Of a stretch of DNA of 64,000 nt, positions 24,898 through 34,835 are shown one piece after another. The stretch spans positions 1 to 64,000 of the forward strand of contig JAIXUQ010000005.1 in the NCBI GenBank assembly GCA_027483465.1, written 5' to 3'. The DNA comes from Sphingomonadales bacterium. GTDB taxonomy: Bacteria > Pseudomonadota > Alphaproteobacteria > Sphingomonadales > Sphingomonadaceae. The notes beneath the pieces are model-generated. The model did not search any database and had not been told where the DNA came from. It saw only the letters and a program-made list of their open reading frames with translations. Within the stretch, counting starts at the first letter, position 1. Each line of letters opens with the position of its first letter. Made by a program: the position numbers and the translations under genes.

Positions 24898-27156
24898 TCA
24901 GGCGGTCAACTGGCTGGTGTCCAGCGGCAGGCTGCGCAGCCGCTTGCCGGTGGCCTGGTAAATCGCCATGGCCAGCGCCGGCGCCACCGATGGATAGGCG
25001 GGTTCGCCAAGGCCGGTGGTGTGGAAATCGGTGGAGAGGAAGGCCACCTCCACCGGCGGCGCGTCGCTCATGCGCGCCAGGCTGTAATCGCCGAAATTCA
25101 CCTGCTCCACCGCGCCGTCGGCAAAGCTGATGCGCTGGCCCAACGCGGCGCCCAGCGCATCGATCACGCTGCCCTGCACCTGGTTTTCCGCGCCCGACAG
25201 GTTGACGATGTGGCGGCCCACATCCACCGCCACCCACACGCGCTTCACCTTCACCTGCCCGCCCGGCGTCACTTCGGCCTCCACCACATTGGCGAAATAG
25301 CCCAGGTGGCTGAAATGGAAGGCGATGCCCATGCCGGTGCGCGGCGGCAGCTTGCGGCCCCAGCCGGCCATCGTGGCCGCCTTGTCGAGCACGCCGCGCA
25401 TGCGCCCGGTGTGATAGGGGGTGCCCTTGGCATCGGCGCCGGTCTCGCCGCTGAATTCCTCGGCGATCGGGATGGCGCGCGGTGCGCCCAGCAGGGCGCG
25501 GCGATATTCCAGCGCATCGCGCCCGGCCGCCAGCGCGCAATCATCAATGAAGCCCTGCGTGACAAAGGCAAAGGCATTGTTGATCGGCGCGCGCAGCCAG
25601 CCCAGCGTGGAGGCGATGGGCAGCACGGTCACATCAGCGCGGAAATCGCGGATCACCCCCGATGGAAACAGCGAGGCATCGATGACGGCGGTGGGATTGA
25701 GCACCCCATCGGCGCCAAAGCTGACGAAATGATCGGTCCAGGCGATGATGTCCCCCTTGGCATCCAGCCCGGCTTCCAGCCGGTGCCAGCCGCCGGGACG
25801 CAGCCAATCATGGGCGAAATCCTGGGCGCGGTCCCACGTCAGCTTCACCGGCACGCCGGCGGCCTTGGCGATCACCGCGGCTTCCACGGCAAAATCATTC
25901 ATCAGCCGCCGGCCAAAGCCACCGCCCGAGCGCATCAGGTGCAGCGTGACATCGGCCGGCTTGATCCCCAGCGCCAGCGCCACCATGCGGCGCGCATCCT
26001 CGGGGGTTTGCGTGGAAAGCCACAATTCGCAGCGGTTGCCCACCACGTGCGCGGTGGCGTTCATCGGTTCCAGCGCGGCATGGGCGATGAAGGGATAGGC
26101 ATAATCCGCCTTCACCCGGCGCGCGGCCCCGGCCAGTTTGGCCCCGGCATTGCCATGGTTGATATGGCCGGGCTTTTGCGGGCCGCTGGCCAGCGCCTTG
26201 GCGGCCGCAGCCTCCCAGCCGGCGGTGGACTGGAAGGCGGCATCGCCGCCCTCCCACACGCAGGCCAGCGCATCGCGCCCGCGCAGCGCCGCCCAGGTGC
26301 TGGTGGCGATCACCGCGATGCCCTGCGGCAGCACCTCGATGCCGGGCAGCGCCACGTCAATCTCGGTCTTCAGGTCGCGGCGTTCGGCAATGTCGATCAG
26401 TGTCTTCACGCCCGGCACCGCCAGCGCGGCGGCGCGGTTGGCGCTTTTCAGCCGGCCGCCAAACACCGGCGATTTGGCATAGACGGCATAGACGAGGCCC
26501 GGCGGCCGGGCATCGATGCCAAACAGCGGCTCACCGGTCACCAGCTTGCGGTTGTCCACGCCCGGCACGCGCGTGCCCAGGATGCGGAACTGCGCCGTGT
26601 CTTTCAGCGTCACCGTCTGGGGATCGGGCGCCGGCAGCAGCGCGGCGGCGGCGGCCATGTCGGCATAGCGGGCGGAGCGGCCCGAGGCCTTGTGGTGCAG
26701 CATGGCGCTGCCGGTGGTGATCTCGCCTGCCGGCACGCCCCAGGCGCGGGCCGCCGCCGCCACCAGCATGGCGCGCGCGGCGGCGCCCAGCCGGCGCATG
26801 CGTTCAAACTGGGTGGGCGTGGCCGACGAGCCGCCGGCGATCTGCATGCCATAGGTGGCGCGGTCGCCCATGGCCTGCACCACCGTCACCTGCGCCCAAT
26901 CCACGTCCAGTTCCTCGGCGATCATCATCGGGAAGCTGGTTTTCACGCCCTGGCCGATTTCCGGCTGGTGGGCGGTGATGCGGATGGCGCCATCGCTGGC
27001 GATCTGCACGAAGGCCGAAAGCGCCCCCGGCGTGGTGGCGGCGCGGGCCGGGCCGGTGGCCGACCAGCCCAGCGACAGGCCGCCGCCGGCCAGCGCCGCC
27101 GCCTGCAACAGGCCGCGCCGGCTGAGCGGCGGCAGCGCCTGGGTGGGCGCGCTCAT
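24898..27156 (-). CDS. Periplasmic molybdenum hydroxylase large subunit, IorB-like (copy 1 of the operon)
   Basis: The 752-residue protein has a twin-arginine signal ([15 protein letters not shown]) and the large-subunit fold of isoquinoline 1-oxidoreductase-like enzymes. It has [62 protein letters not shown] and [18 protein letters not shown]. It is about 30 residues longer than the second copy, partly from an insert around [21 protein letters not shown] 27156 overlaps the stop of the iron-sulfur subunit (ATGA). The pair with the small subunit is the normal alpha-beta layout; the extra beta copy downstream is unusual. Confidence 0.88.
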   Translation of the reverse strand: MSAPTQALPPLSRRGLLQAAALAGGGLSLGWSATGPARAATTPGALSAFVQIASDGAIRITAHQPEIGQGVKTSFPMMIAEELDVDWAQVTVVQAMGDRATYGMQIAGGSSATPTQFERMRRLGAAARAMLVAAAARAWGVPAGEITTGSAMLHHKASGRSARYADMAAAAALLPAPDPQTVTLKDTAQFRILGTRVPGVDNRKLVTGEPLFGIDARPPGLVYAVYAKSPVFGGRLKSANRAAALAVPGVKTLIDIAERRDLKTEIDVALPGIEVLPQGIAVIATSTWAALRGRDALACVWEGGDAAFQSTAGWEAAAAKALASGPQKPGHINHGNAGAKLAGAARRVKADYAYPFIAHAALEPMNATAHVVGNRCELWLSTQTPEDARRMVALALGIKPADVTLHLMRSGGGFGRRLMNDFAVEAAVIAKAAGVPVKLTWDRAQDFAHDWLRPGGWHRLEAGLDAKGDIIAWTDHFVSFGADGVLNPTAVIDASLFPSGVIRDFRADVTVLPIASTLGWLRAPINNAFAFVTQGFIDDCALAAGRDALEYRRALLGAPRAIPIAEEFSGETGADAKGTPYHTGRMRGVLDKAATMAGWGRKLPPRTGMGIAFHFSHLGYFANVVEAEVTPGGQVKVKRVWVAVDVGRHIVNLSGAENQVQGSVIDALGAALGQRISFADGAVEQVNFGDYSLARMSDAPPVEVAFLSTDFHTTGLGEPAYPSVAPALAMAIYQATGKRLRSLPLDTSQLTA

Positions 27157-27602
27157 GCCCCGGCGGCCTGCTTGATGGCGGCGCGGATGCGGGTGTAGGT
27201 GGCGCAGCGGCACAGATTGCCACTCATCGCGGCATCGATATCGGCATCGCTGGGCTTGGGCGTGGCGCGCAGCAGTGCCTCGGCCGCCAGCAACTGCCCG
27301 GCCTGGCAATAGCCGCACTGCGGCACGTCCAGCGCCACCCAGGCATCCTGCAGCTTGCGCCCGATGGCCGAGGCCGAAAGCCCCTCGATGGTGGTGATCT
27401 TGGCGGTCCCCACCGCTGAAACCGGGGTCTGGCAGCTGCGCACCGGCTCGCCATCCAGCTGCACCGTGCAGGCCCCGCAAAAGGCCGCGCCACAACCGAA
27501 TTTGGTGCCGGTCATGCCCAGCACGTCGCGCAGCGCCCACAGCAGGGGCATGTCGGGCTCTGCCGCCACGTCCACCGGCTTGCCGTTGATGTTCAGCTTC
27601 AT
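27153..27602 (-). CDS. (2Fe-2S)-binding small subunit of molybdenum hydroxylase, IorA-like
   Basis: The 149-residue protein has a plant-type ferredoxin domain with Cys37, Cys42, Cys45 and Cys57 and a C-terminal helical domain with Cys96, Cys99, Cys131 and Cys133. These hold two [2Fe-2S] clusters, exactly as in the small subunits of isoquinoline 1-oxidoreductase, nicotinate and aldehyde dehydrogenases. It passes electrons from the molybdenum centre to an acceptor, in periplasmic systems often a cytochrome c. It has no signal of its own and is probably exported together with a Tat-tagged large subunit. The start ATG 27602 gives [12 protein letters not shown], normal for the family. It heads the operon. 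Confidence 0.92.
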   Translation of the reverse strand: MKLNINGKPVDVAAEPDMPLLWALRDVLGMTGTKFGCGAAFCGACTVQLDGEPVRSCQTPVSAVGTAKITTIEGLSASAIGRKLQDAWVALDVPQCGYCQAGQLLAAEALLRATPKPSDADIDAAMSGNLCRCATYTRIRAAIKQAAGA

Positions 27603-27678
27603 CGCTTGCCCCTCCTGCTGGCGCACAGCATAACCACAGCCGGGCGGCCCGGCAATCGTGCCGCAAGGGGGAAGCGTG

Positions 27679-28467
27679 ATGTCTGCGGCGGGCGGTGTCA
27701 AATTGTCCCGGGCGCGGCTGCCGCGATCGGTGATGATCGCCACACCGATGCACGGCGGCCAATGTTCGGCGCTTTATGTGCAGGGCCTGCTGCTGACGAT
27801 GCAGCGGCTGCAACAGCTGGGCGTGGGCATGGCCTGGTGCCAGGTGACGAGCGACGCGCTGATCACCCGCGCCCGCAACGAACTGGTGCGGCTGTTCCTG
27901 GCCAGCGACAATGATCTGCTGTTGTTCATCGATGCCGATCAGGGCTTTGATGGCGATGCGATTGCCGCGCTGATCGCCGGCGGCCATGATGTGGCCTGCG
28001 GCCTGTGCCCGTCAAAGCAGATCAATTGGGACGCGGTGCGGCGCGCAGCGGCGGCCGGCCGGCTGGACGATCTTGCTGATCATGCCGGCCTGTTTGCCTT
28101 CACACCGCTGGCCGATGGCCCGGCGCGGCCCGATGCCGATGGCTTCATCGAAATCCGCCACGGCGGCACCGGGGTGATGGCGATCCGCCGGCGGGTGTTC
28201 GAGGTGATGGCCCCGCATGTTCCCGTTTATCGCATTTCGGGCCAGCGTGATCCGGCCAGCGGGGATTTTCTCCACCCGCTGACCCACGAATTTTTCGCCA
28301 CCAGCCGCGATGACGATGGCGTGCTGCTGAGCGAGGATTATCATTTCTGCGCCACCTGGCGGCGGCTGGGCGGCCGGGTGTTTGCCCAGCCCTTCCTGCG
28401 CTTCACCCATGTCGGCCCGCATGTGTTTGCCGGCGATATCGCCAAGAGCGGCGGGGCGGCGCGTTGA
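27679..28467 (+). CDS. Glycosyltransferase-like protein with DXD motif
   Basis: The 262-residue protein starts with a GT-A-like region. It shows [20 protein letters not shown], a [28 protein letters not shown] block with the DAD metal motif, [14 protein letters not shown], and a late [19 protein letters not shown] segment typical of glycosyltransferases that process glycan chains. It has no membrane segment. The sugar donor and acceptor are unknown. ATG 27679 has a strong AAGGGGGAA ribosome site, and the shorter reading matches the family start. It diverges from the hydroxylase operon with a 76-nt intergenic region that should hold both promoters. No other polysaccharide genes are adjacent. 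Confidence 0.7.
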   Translation: MSAAGGVKLSRARLPRSVMIATPMHGGQCSALYVQGLLLTMQRLQQLGVGMAWCQVTSDALITRARNELVRLFLASDNDLLLFIDADQGFDGDAIAALIAGGHDVACGLCPSKQINWDAVRRAAAAGRLDDLADHAGLFAFTPLADGPARPDADGFIEIRHGGTGVMAIRRRVFEVMAPHVPVYRISGQRDPASGDFLHPLTHEFFATSRDDDGVLLSEDYHFCATWRRLGGRVFAQPFLRFTHVGPHVFAGDIAKSGGAAR

Positions 28468-28498
28468 ACCGCGCCGCCCTGTCGGCTAACGCGGCGTG

Positions 28499-29362
28499 AT
28501 GATGTCCCGCCGTGCGCTCGTGTCTGCTGCCGGCCTGTCCGCGCTGGCGGCGGCCTGTTCGCCGTTAGGGGCATTGAATGGCCTCAACCGGCTTGCTCCG
28601 GGCGATGGCGGGGTGCGCCTGCTGGTGGAGGGCGCTGCCTTTGGCGCCGATCCGCGCCAGCGGCTGGATGTCTATGCCCCGCGCGGTGCCACGGCGCCGC
28701 TGCCGGTGGTCGTGTTCTTCTATGGCGGCAGCTGGAATTCCGGCCTGCGCGATGGCTATGGCTTTGCCGCGCGGGCGCTGGCCGCGCGCGGTTTCGTGGT
28801 GGTGGTGCCGGATTACCGGCTGGTGCCGCAGGTGCGCTGGCCGGCCTTTGTGGAGGATGGTGCCGCCGCCGTGCAATGGGTGGCAGCCCAAATCGCTGCC
28901 CATGGCGGCGATCCGGCGCGCATCGCGGTGATGGGCCATTCGGCCGGCGCCCATATCGCCCTGCTGCTCAGCCTGGATCGCCGTTGGGGCGTGAGCGGGC
29001 AGATCAGGGCCGCCGTGGGCCTGGCCGGGCCCTATGATTTCCTGCCGTTCGTGGCCGGCGGCGTGGCCGAGGCCGCGCTGGGCAATGCGGCCGATCCGAA
29101 CGAGACCCAGCCGATCCATTTCGCCCGTGGCGATGCGCCGCCGCTGCTGTTGCTGCACGGCGCCCGCGACACCACGGTGCTGCCGCGCAACAGCACGCGG
29201 CTGGCCAATGCGGTGACCGATCTGGGCGGCCGGGCCGAAACGCGGCTCTATGCCGACATCGGCCATATCGGCATCCTGCTGGCGCTGTCCAAACCGTTTC
29301 GCGGCAAGGCGCCGGTGCTGGCCGATGCCAGCAATTTCCTGCTGAAAAGCCTTATGACCTGA
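28499..29362 (+). CDS. Alpha/beta hydrolase, carboxylesterase-like lipoprotein
   Basis: The 287-residue protein has a lipoprotein-type signal (SALAAACSP, Cys20) and an alpha/beta hydrolase fold of the BD-FAE/carboxylesterase type. The oxyanion region is VVFFYGGSWNSG, the nucleophile elbow is GHSAGAH, the acid is in HGARDTTVLP and the base is His in DIGHIGI. The natural substrate is an ester but cannot be named. Two in-frame ATGs (28499, 28502) and a GTG just before allow slight start variation. The stop overlaps the convergent DUF1501 stop by 11 bases. No terminator is visible between them. Confidence 0.8.
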   Translation: MMSRRALVSAAGLSALAAACSPLGALNGLNRLAPGDGGVRLLVEGAAFGADPRQRLDVYAPRGATAPLPVVVFFYGGSWNSGLRDGYGFAARALAARGFVVVVPDYRLVPQVRWPAFVEDGAAAVQWVAAQIAAHGGDPARIAVMGHSAGAHIALLLSLDRRWGVSGQIRAAVGLAGPYDFLPFVAGGVAEAALGNAADPNETQPIHFARGDAPPLLLLHGARDTTVLPRNSTRLANAVTDLGGRAETRLYADIGHIGILLALSKPFRGKAPVLADASNFLLKSLMT

Positions 29363-30494
29363 TCAGGCCGGCCATTGCCGGGGCCGGCGCGGCGGCAAAC
29401 ACCTGGGCCACCACCCGCGCGGGCTCCAGCCCGAACTGGCCCGCCACAGCGCCGGCCAGCACGGCGTTCAGGCTGGTGGTGGGCCGCAGATCGCGATCCT
29501 CGTGCAGGCGGGCCAGGCCAGGCCAATCGCCGTGCACGCGCCCGCCGGCCACCCGCCCGCCAGCCAGCAGCACCGCCGATGCGGTGCCATGATCGGTGCC
29601 GCCGGTGCCATTGGCGGCCACGGTGCGGCCGAATTCGGTGGCGCAGATCAGCAGGGTTTCGCTCCACGCCTGGCCCAACCCGGATTTCAGCGCGGCGATC
29701 ATCGCATCCAGCTGGCGCAGTTGCCCGGCCAGCCGCACCGCCTGGCCGGCGTGCGTGTCCCACCCGCCATGATCGAGCACGGCGATGCGCGGGCCGGCCG
29801 GCTGGGCCAGCAGCCGGGCGGCGGTGGCCGCCAGCGCCACCGGATTGCCGGGGCCATCCTGATTGCCGGCCATCATCTCGGTGGCCATCGCCTCGCCCCA
29901 CAGCCGGTGCAGCAACGGATCCTGCTCATACAGCGCCGCCACCCGCGCCTTCAGGCTGGCGCTGGCATCGGGCAGGCGGCTGGGGGCATAGCTGGTGGCG
30001 GGGGCATTGCCCTGCAGCAGGGTGGGCAGGGCGGCCGAAATCGCCACCGGTGGCGGGGCCGGCGGCAACAGCGGCAACAGCCGGTTGAGCCAGCCATCCT
30101 TGAGCGCATAGGCGGCGTTGCCGCCGGTTTCGAGCAGGTTCTGCGCATCGAAATGGCTGCGTTCGCGATAGGGGCTGGCAACGGCATGGACCACGCTGGC
30201 CTCACCGGCGGCAAACAGGCCGGCAAAGCCCTTGAGCGCCGGGTGGGCGGCAAAATCGCTGGTGAGCGGCAGCAGCGCGCCGATCTGCGCGGGCGGCTGT
30301 GCCAGTTGCGGGCGCAATCGTTCCAGCCGGGGATCGCCAACCGGGCTGATCGCCGCCAGCCCGTCCATGGCGCCGCGCAGGATGATGAACACCAGCCGGC
30401 GATCGCTGGCGGCGCCTGCCAGCGCCAGCGCGGGATGCAGGGCAAGGCCGCCCGCCAGGGCAGCGCGGCCAATCAGGGCACGGCGATCGATCAT
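29352..30494 (-). CDS. DUF1501 family Tat-exported protein (second copy)
   Basis: The 380-residue protein has a twin-arginine signal (IDRRALIGRAALAGG) and the DUF1501 blocks FIILRGAMDGLAAI, RSHFDAQNLLETGG, VLDHGGWDTHAGQ, ICATEFGRTVAANGTGGTDHG and LLAGGRVAGGRV. It is coupled to the upstream DUF1800 gene by an ATGA overlap at 30491-30494. It is diverged from the copy near 15 kb, so the two pairs are not a recent duplication. Function is unknown; metal-dependent envelope enzymes are assumed from the GWDTH and GTDHG segments. Confidence 0.88.
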   Translation of the reverse strand: MIDRRALIGRAALAGGLALHPALALAGAASDRRLVFIILRGAMDGLAAISPVGDPRLERLRPQLAQPPAQIGALLPLTSDFAAHPALKGFAGLFAAGEASVVHAVASPYRERSHFDAQNLLETGGNAAYALKDGWLNRLLPLLPPAPPPVAISAALPTLLQGNAPATSYAPSRLPDASASLKARVAALYEQDPLLHRLWGEAMATEMMAGNQDGPGNPVALAATAARLLAQPAGPRIAVLDHGGWDTHAGQAVRLAGQLRQLDAMIAALKSGLGQAWSETLLICATEFGRTVAANGTGGTDHGTASAVLLAGGRVAGGRVHGDWPGLARLHEDRDLRPTTSLNAVLAGAVAGQFGLEPARVVAQVFAAAPAPAMAGLIRS

Positions 30495-31924
30495 CGGCGC
30501 AGAAACTCCGGCGAAACCAGCAGCAGGGCCAGGCCTTCGCCGGGGCTTTCGGCCCGCGCGATGGCGCTGGCGGTGGCGGCAGACAGGATGCCGGGCAGTA
30601 CGCTGGCGGCCAGCCGGCGCGGATCGGTGCCGCCGGCCAGCCCCGCCAGCCGCCCGGCCACCTCCACCCGGCGCAGCAGCGCATCGGGCGCTGCCCAGCG
30701 GCTGGCGGCATCGGGCCAGCCCGCCGGCGATCCCGGCCGCCACACCGGCTGGCCCAGTTCGTTCAGCATGATCGCCACGCGGCCATTGCCCGGCCCATCC
30801 TTCAGGCCCAGCGCCCGCATCGCCGATATGGTCCAGTCCCACGGGCTCTTGAACTTGGGCAGCGGCACCGCCCAGGCTTCGGGCGCGGCCACCAGCGCCT
30901 GATACAGCGGCAGCAGCGCGCCGCCATTGGCCAGATAGAGCGCGGCCAGCCGATCGATCAGGGCCGGCGGCGGCACATCGGCGACGAAATGCCGGGCCAG
31001 CTTGGTGGCCAGATGCCGGGCGGTGAGCGGGTGGAGGGCCAGATCAGCGAGGATGTTGCGGGCCTGCGCCTCGCCCTCCTGATCATAACGGCGGCCGGCC
31101 ACCATCACCGGCCCCGGCTCGTGCCAGGCCGGCTGGAACACGAACTGGCCGGCCGGCGCATCCAGGCCCAGCGGCCGCCGCACAAAGCCGCCGACCGACC
31201 AGCCGGTGAGGGCGCGTGCCAGCCCGGCGACATCGGCCTGGCTGTAATGGCCGGCGCCCAGCGTGTGCAGCTCCAGGATCTCGCGCGCCAAATTCTCGTT
31301 CAGCCCCGGCTGGCGCGGGGCATTGCGGCGGCGGGCCGCCAGAGCGAGCAGGCTGTTGGGGCCGATCGATTGCGCCTGGTCCAGATAGAACATCATGCCC
31401 GGATGGCGGGTGACGGCCAGCAGCAGATCGCCAAAGCGACCGGCGATGTTGGGGCGGATCGCCTCGAACTCCAGCGGGCCGCCCATGGTGGCGGTGGCCA
31501 GCTTGTCGGTGGAAATGGCAAAATGGTTTGACCAGAAATGCACCAGCCGTTCGGCAAAGGGGGCCGGGCTGTCCAGCGCCAGCGCCAGCCGGGCGCGCAC
31601 CTGGCCGGCATAGGCGGCGCGAAAGGCCTCGCGCCGGGCCTTCTGCTCGGCTTCGGCCATGGCCTGGGCCTCAGGCCCGGTGGGCGGTTCGGGATCGCCG
31701 GGCTGGCGCGGAATCCCGCCGATGCCCAGCCGGCGCAGGTTGCGCAGATTGTCGCGATATTGCACCGTCATCGCGGCGGCATCGGGCAGCGCGGTGATGA
31801 TCGCCGGGCGGGGGGCAAAGCCATCGAATTGCGCCATCAGCCAGGCCGCCGGATCGGCCACCGCCCCGGCATCCGGGCGGGCTCCAAGGCCGAAGCGGTT
31901 GTGGGCGATGGCAGCGATGCTCAT
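30491..31924 (-). CDS. DUF1800 family protein (second copy)
   Basis: The 477-residue protein has the DUF1800 pattern: AIAHNRFGLGARPDAG at the start, LVHFWSNHFAIS, LNENLAREILELHTLGAG, LARALTGWSV, and the tail ALLLVSPEFLRR. Unlike the copy near 14 kb it has no signal peptide or lipobox, only a short cytoplasmic-like N-terminus, so its location differs or it travels with the Tat-exported partner. It precedes the DUF1501 gene and is coupled to it. No function is established for the family. Confidence 0.88.
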   Translation of the reverse strand: MSIAAIAHNRFGLGARPDAGAVADPAAWLMAQFDGFAPRPAIITALPDAAAMTVQYRDNLRNLRRLGIGGIPRQPGDPEPPTGPEAQAMAEAEQKARREAFRAAYAGQVRARLALALDSPAPFAERLVHFWSNHFAISTDKLATATMGGPLEFEAIRPNIAGRFGDLLLAVTRHPGMMFYLDQAQSIGPNSLLALAARRRNAPRQPGLNENLAREILELHTLGAGHYSQADVAGLARALTGWSVGGFVRRPLGLDAPAGQFVFQPAWHEPGPVMVAGRRYDQEGEAQARNILADLALHPLTARHLATKLARHFVADVPPPALIDRLAALYLANGGALLPLYQALVAAPEAWAVPLPKFKSPWDWTISAMRALGLKDGPGNGRVAIMLNELGQPVWRPGSPAGWPDAASRWAAPDALLRRVEVAGRLAGLAGGTDPRRLAASVLPGILSAATASAIARAESPGEGLALLLVSPEFLRR

Positions 31925-32063
31925 GCTGGCATAACGTCTGGCCCGGCCCGCTTCCCTCGCCGGCCTGCGACAAGCCGTGCCGCCGGCCCGGATTGTCCCC
32001 CTTTCATCTTTTTCACACGCCGGTTAATTTCGGTGCATCATTGGTTGTGTCGGGGGATTCACG

Positions 32064-33224
32064 ATGACGGGGCGGGCCATCTGGCTGGCGACTTTGGGAT
32101 GTCTGCAATTGGCGGCGGCGGCACCGGCGCTGGCCGCGCCGCCCTTCCCCGGCCCCGATGCCCATGAAAGCCGCACCTTTGCCAGCGGCACCTACAACAA
32201 TCCGCTGGGCGGCACCGAAACGGATTCCAAGAGCCAGACCCTGTTCAGCGCCGGCAACCAGGCGGCGTCCAGCCTGGGGCTGGGCGGCGGGATGGGGCCG
32301 GGCAATGTCTATCTGGGGGCGCTTGGCGGCCTGGCCCAGGGCACCAGCGGCAACGGCTTTGGCAAGGCCTTCAGCCAGGTGGTCGCCGATTTTGCCACCG
32401 GCGCCATCGAAGCGCAGACCAGCACGCGCTGGACGGTGGAAACCGTCGCCAACCACACCGCCAAGGTGGTGTTCAACACCTTGTTCGATCGCGTGGTGGC
32501 CATCACCGATCCGGTTGATTTCACGGTGCGGGCCGATCAGGTGCTGGCCGGCGCGATCAGCAGCAGTTTCGATGTGGGCAGCAATGCGCCCGAAGCCTTC
32601 GTGCTGGGCACGCAAACCCGCTTCACCTTCCGCGTGGAGGATCTCGACTCCGGCATCGATTGGCAGGTGGACGTGTTCGACATTGTCAGCCGCCAGATCA
32701 ACATCGGCTTTGATGCCGGGCTTGGCACCTATTTCACCTGGGGCGGGCTGGGCGATTTTGCCCAGACCCAGAAATTTGTCGGCCGCAGCGGCAGCTTCAT
32801 TGATCGCGCACGCACCGATGTGGTGATCGGTGCCGAAGGGGGTGTTGGCTTTGCCGCCACCGAAACGGTCACGCTGGCGACCGACATGATCCAGGGCAAC
32901 CGCTATCGCCTGACGATGGATGTGGCCTGCACCAGTTCGGTGCTGATCAACGGCACCATCCTGCCCAGCCTGGGCGAACGGGTGGGGGCCGGCTGCGATG
33001 CCAGCCGCTCCGGCTATTATGGCGGGGTGGCCAGCGCCCTTGGTGGCAACAACCAGCCGGTCCAGGGCTTCAGCCTCACCTCGGGCAGCGGCACCAATCT
33101 GGTGGTGCCCAGCCCGTCCTTCCCGGTGAGCGCGGTGCCCGAACCGGCCAACTGGGCGCTGCTGATCGCCGGCTTCGGCCTGACAGGCGCCGTCGCCCGC
33201 CGCCGCCGCGCCCTTCTGGCCTGA
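32064..33224 (+). CDS. PEPxxWA-CTERM sorted secreted protein
   Basis: The 386-residue protein has an N-terminal signal peptide (about residues 1-24, ALA/APP) and a C-terminal sorting tail, VPEPANWALLIAGFGL followed by a basic RRRR end. This is the PEPxxWA-CTERM variant common in sphingomonads. Such tails are processed by an exosortase, which was not seen in this window. The mature part is rich in Gly, Ser, Thr and Asn with beta-strand character and a pair of Cys (about 295 and 313). It resembles exopolysaccharide- or biofilm-linked proteins of this class but I recognise no catalytic domain. A strong terminator follows. The 139-nt upstream gap is AT-rich around 32001-32050 and likely holds the promoter. 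Confidence 0.8.
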   Translation: MTGRAIWLATLGCLQLAAAAPALAAPPFPGPDAHESRTFASGTYNNPLGGTETDSKSQTLFSAGNQAASSLGLGGGMGPGNVYLGALGGLAQGTSGNGFGKAFSQVVADFATGAIEAQTSTRWTVETVANHTAKVVFNTLFDRVVAITDPVDFTVRADQVLAGAISSSFDVGSNAPEAFVLGTQTRFTFRVEDLDSGIDWQVDVFDIVSRQINIGFDAGLGTYFTWGGLGDFAQTQKFVGRSGSFIDRARTDVVIGAEGGVGFAATETVTLATDMIQGNRYRLTMDVACTSSVLINGTILPSLGERVGAGCDASRSGYYGGVASALGGNNQPVQGFSLTSGSGTNLVVPSPSFPVSAVPEPANWALLIAGFGLTGAVARRRRALLA

Positions 33225-33243
33225 ACGCAACCCATCCAAACGC

Positions 33244-33278
33244 AAAAAGGCCCGGCTGTATCCAGCCGGGCCTCTTTT
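33244..33278. terminator. Bidirectional intrinsic terminator between the PEP-CTERM gene and ftsZ
   Basis: AGGCCCGGCTG (33248-33258), loop TATC, and CAGCCGGGCCT (33263-33273) form a perfect 11-bp stem. It is followed by CTTTT on the plus strand and preceded by AAAAA, which reads as a T-run on the minus strand. It should stop both the plus-strand gene and the minus-strand dcw transcript after ftsZ. Confidence 0.9.
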
Positions 33279-33294
33279 GTCGGTCGATTGCCGG

Positions 33295-34776
33295 TCAGCG
33301 GTTGTTCTGGCGGCGCATGAAGCCGGGCACATCATCATCGCTGGCGGCCGGCGTGGCCGGCGGCGGGGCCAGCGTGGCCGGCGGTTCCGGGGCGCGCGGC
33401 TTGCGGCTCATGCCCATCATCCGTTCAAACAGGGTGAGCGGGCGTTCCGGGGCGGCCGGTTCCGAAACCGGGGCCGGGGCAGGCACCTCGGCGGCCGGCC
33501 CGGGCAGCGGCGCCGCCGGCACGGCGGGCGTGAAGGTGAAGCTGGCGGCGGGCGCTTCGGCCACCGGTTCGTCGGCGCGCTGCATCTCGCCCAGATCGAT
33601 CACCTCTGCCGGTTCCGCCGGTTCGGCCTCGGGCAGATCGAGCGACAGGGCCACAGGCGTGGTGGCGGTCTGCGCGGCCGGCGCGGGCTCCGGTTCCGGC
33701 GCGGCATCCGCCGGCGGTTCGGCGGCGGCCGGAGCGGAGAAGATGCTGGGCTGGGCCAGGAAGGTGTTGCCGGCAGCCTTGCGTGCCGGGGCCGGCACCG
33801 GCATCGGCTTGGCCGAGGCATCGATGCCGGTGGCCACCACGCTCACCCGCATCACGCCATCCAGATCGCGGTTGAAGGCGCTGCCCACGATGATGTTGGC
33901 CTCGCTGTCCACCATGTCGCGGATGTAGGAGGCGGCTTCGTCCACCTCCATCAGTTTCAGGTCATCGCCGCCGGTGATGTTGATGATCACGCCCTTGGCG
34001 CCGCGCATCGACACTTCGTCCAGCAGCGGGTTGGCGATGGCCTTCTGCGCCGCCTCGATGGCGCGGCCTTCGCCGGTGGCCTCGCCGGTGCCCATCATCG
34101 CCTTGCCCATCTCGCTCATCACGGTGCGGATGTCGGCGAAATCCAGGTTGATCAGGCCGGGCATGATCATCAGATCGGTGATGCCGCGCACGCCCTGGTG
34201 CAGCACCTGGTCAGCCATCGCAAAGGCATCCTTGAAGGTGGTGCTGGCGTTGGCGATCAGAAACAGATTCTGGTTGGGGATGATGATCAGCGTGTCGACA
34301 TGCTTCTGCAGTTCGATGATGCCTTCTTCGGCAGCGCGCATCCGCTTGGTGCCTTCAAAGCTGAACGGCTTGGTGACGACACCAACGGTGAGAATGCCCT
34401 TTTCCCGCGCGGCGCGGGCCACCACCGGGGCAGCACCCGTGCCGGTGCCGCCGCCCATGCCGGCGGCGATGAAGCACATGTGCGCGCCATCCAGCGCGGT
34501 TTCCAGCTGATCCAGCGTTTCCTCGGCAGCGGCGCGGCCGATTTCCGGGCGGGCGCCGGCGCCCAGCCCCTGGGTGATCTTCATGCCCAGCTGGATGCGG
34601 GTGGCGGCCTTGCTCATCGCCAGCTGCTGGGCGTCGGTATTGGCCACGATGAACTCCACGCCCATCAGTTCGGCCTCGATCATGTTGGCGACAGCGTTGC
34701 AGCCGGCGCCGCCCACACCCACCACCGCGATGCGGGGCTTGAGCTCGGTCAATTCCGGCTTGGCGAATTCCAGCAT
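33295..34776 (-). CDS. ftsZ: Cell division GTPase FtsZ
   Basis: The 493-residue tubulin homologue forms the Z-ring. The GTPase domain is complete: [10 protein letters not shown] (20-29), GGGTGTG (108-114) and the T7-loop region NLDFADI. From about residue 320 a long linker rich in Pro, Ala and Glu runs to the C-terminal conserved peptide [10 protein letters not shown] near the end, which binds FtsA and other partners. The linker of roughly 155 residues explains the length above the 385 of E. coli and is usual in alphaproteobacteria. It is the last gene of the dcw cluster, 59 nt after ftsA, and is followed by a strong terminator. A GGGAG ribosome site precedes ATG 34776. Confidence 0.98.
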   Translation of the reverse strand: MLEFAKPELTELKPRIAVVGVGGAGCNAVANMIEAELMGVEFIVANTDAQQLAMSKAATRIQLGMKITQGLGAGARPEIGRAAAEETLDQLETALDGAHMCFIAAGMGGGTGTGAAPVVARAAREKGILTVGVVTKPFSFEGTKRMRAAEEGIIELQKHVDTLIIIPNQNLFLIANASTTFKDAFAMADQVLHQGVRGITDLMIMPGLINLDFADIRTVMSEMGKAMMGTGEATGEGRAIEAAQKAIANPLLDEVSMRGAKGVIINITGGDDLKLMEVDEAASYIRDMVDSEANIIVGSAFNRDLDGVMRVSVVATGIDASAKPMPVPAPARKAAGNTFLAQPSIFSAPAAAEPPADAAPEPEPAPAAQTATTPVALSLDLPEAEPAEPAEVIDLGEMQRADEPVAEAPAASFTFTPAVPAAPLPGPAAEVPAPAPVSEPAAPERPLTLFERMMGMSRKPRAPEPPATLAPPPATPAASDDDVPGFMRRQNNR

Positions 34777-34835
34777 ATCGTGTCTCCCGTCGTTCAGGCC
34801 ATACTAGATGATGCGCGAATCGGTGGGAAGCGTCT

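Noticed and set aside
22727-27156. Two large subunits as one gene split by a frameshift
   Set aside because: Each is full length with its own Tat signal and complete set of motifs.
25021-27198. 725-codon open frame antisense to the molybdenum hydroxylase large subunit
   Set aside because: Shadow frame; the sense strand has all cofactor motifs.
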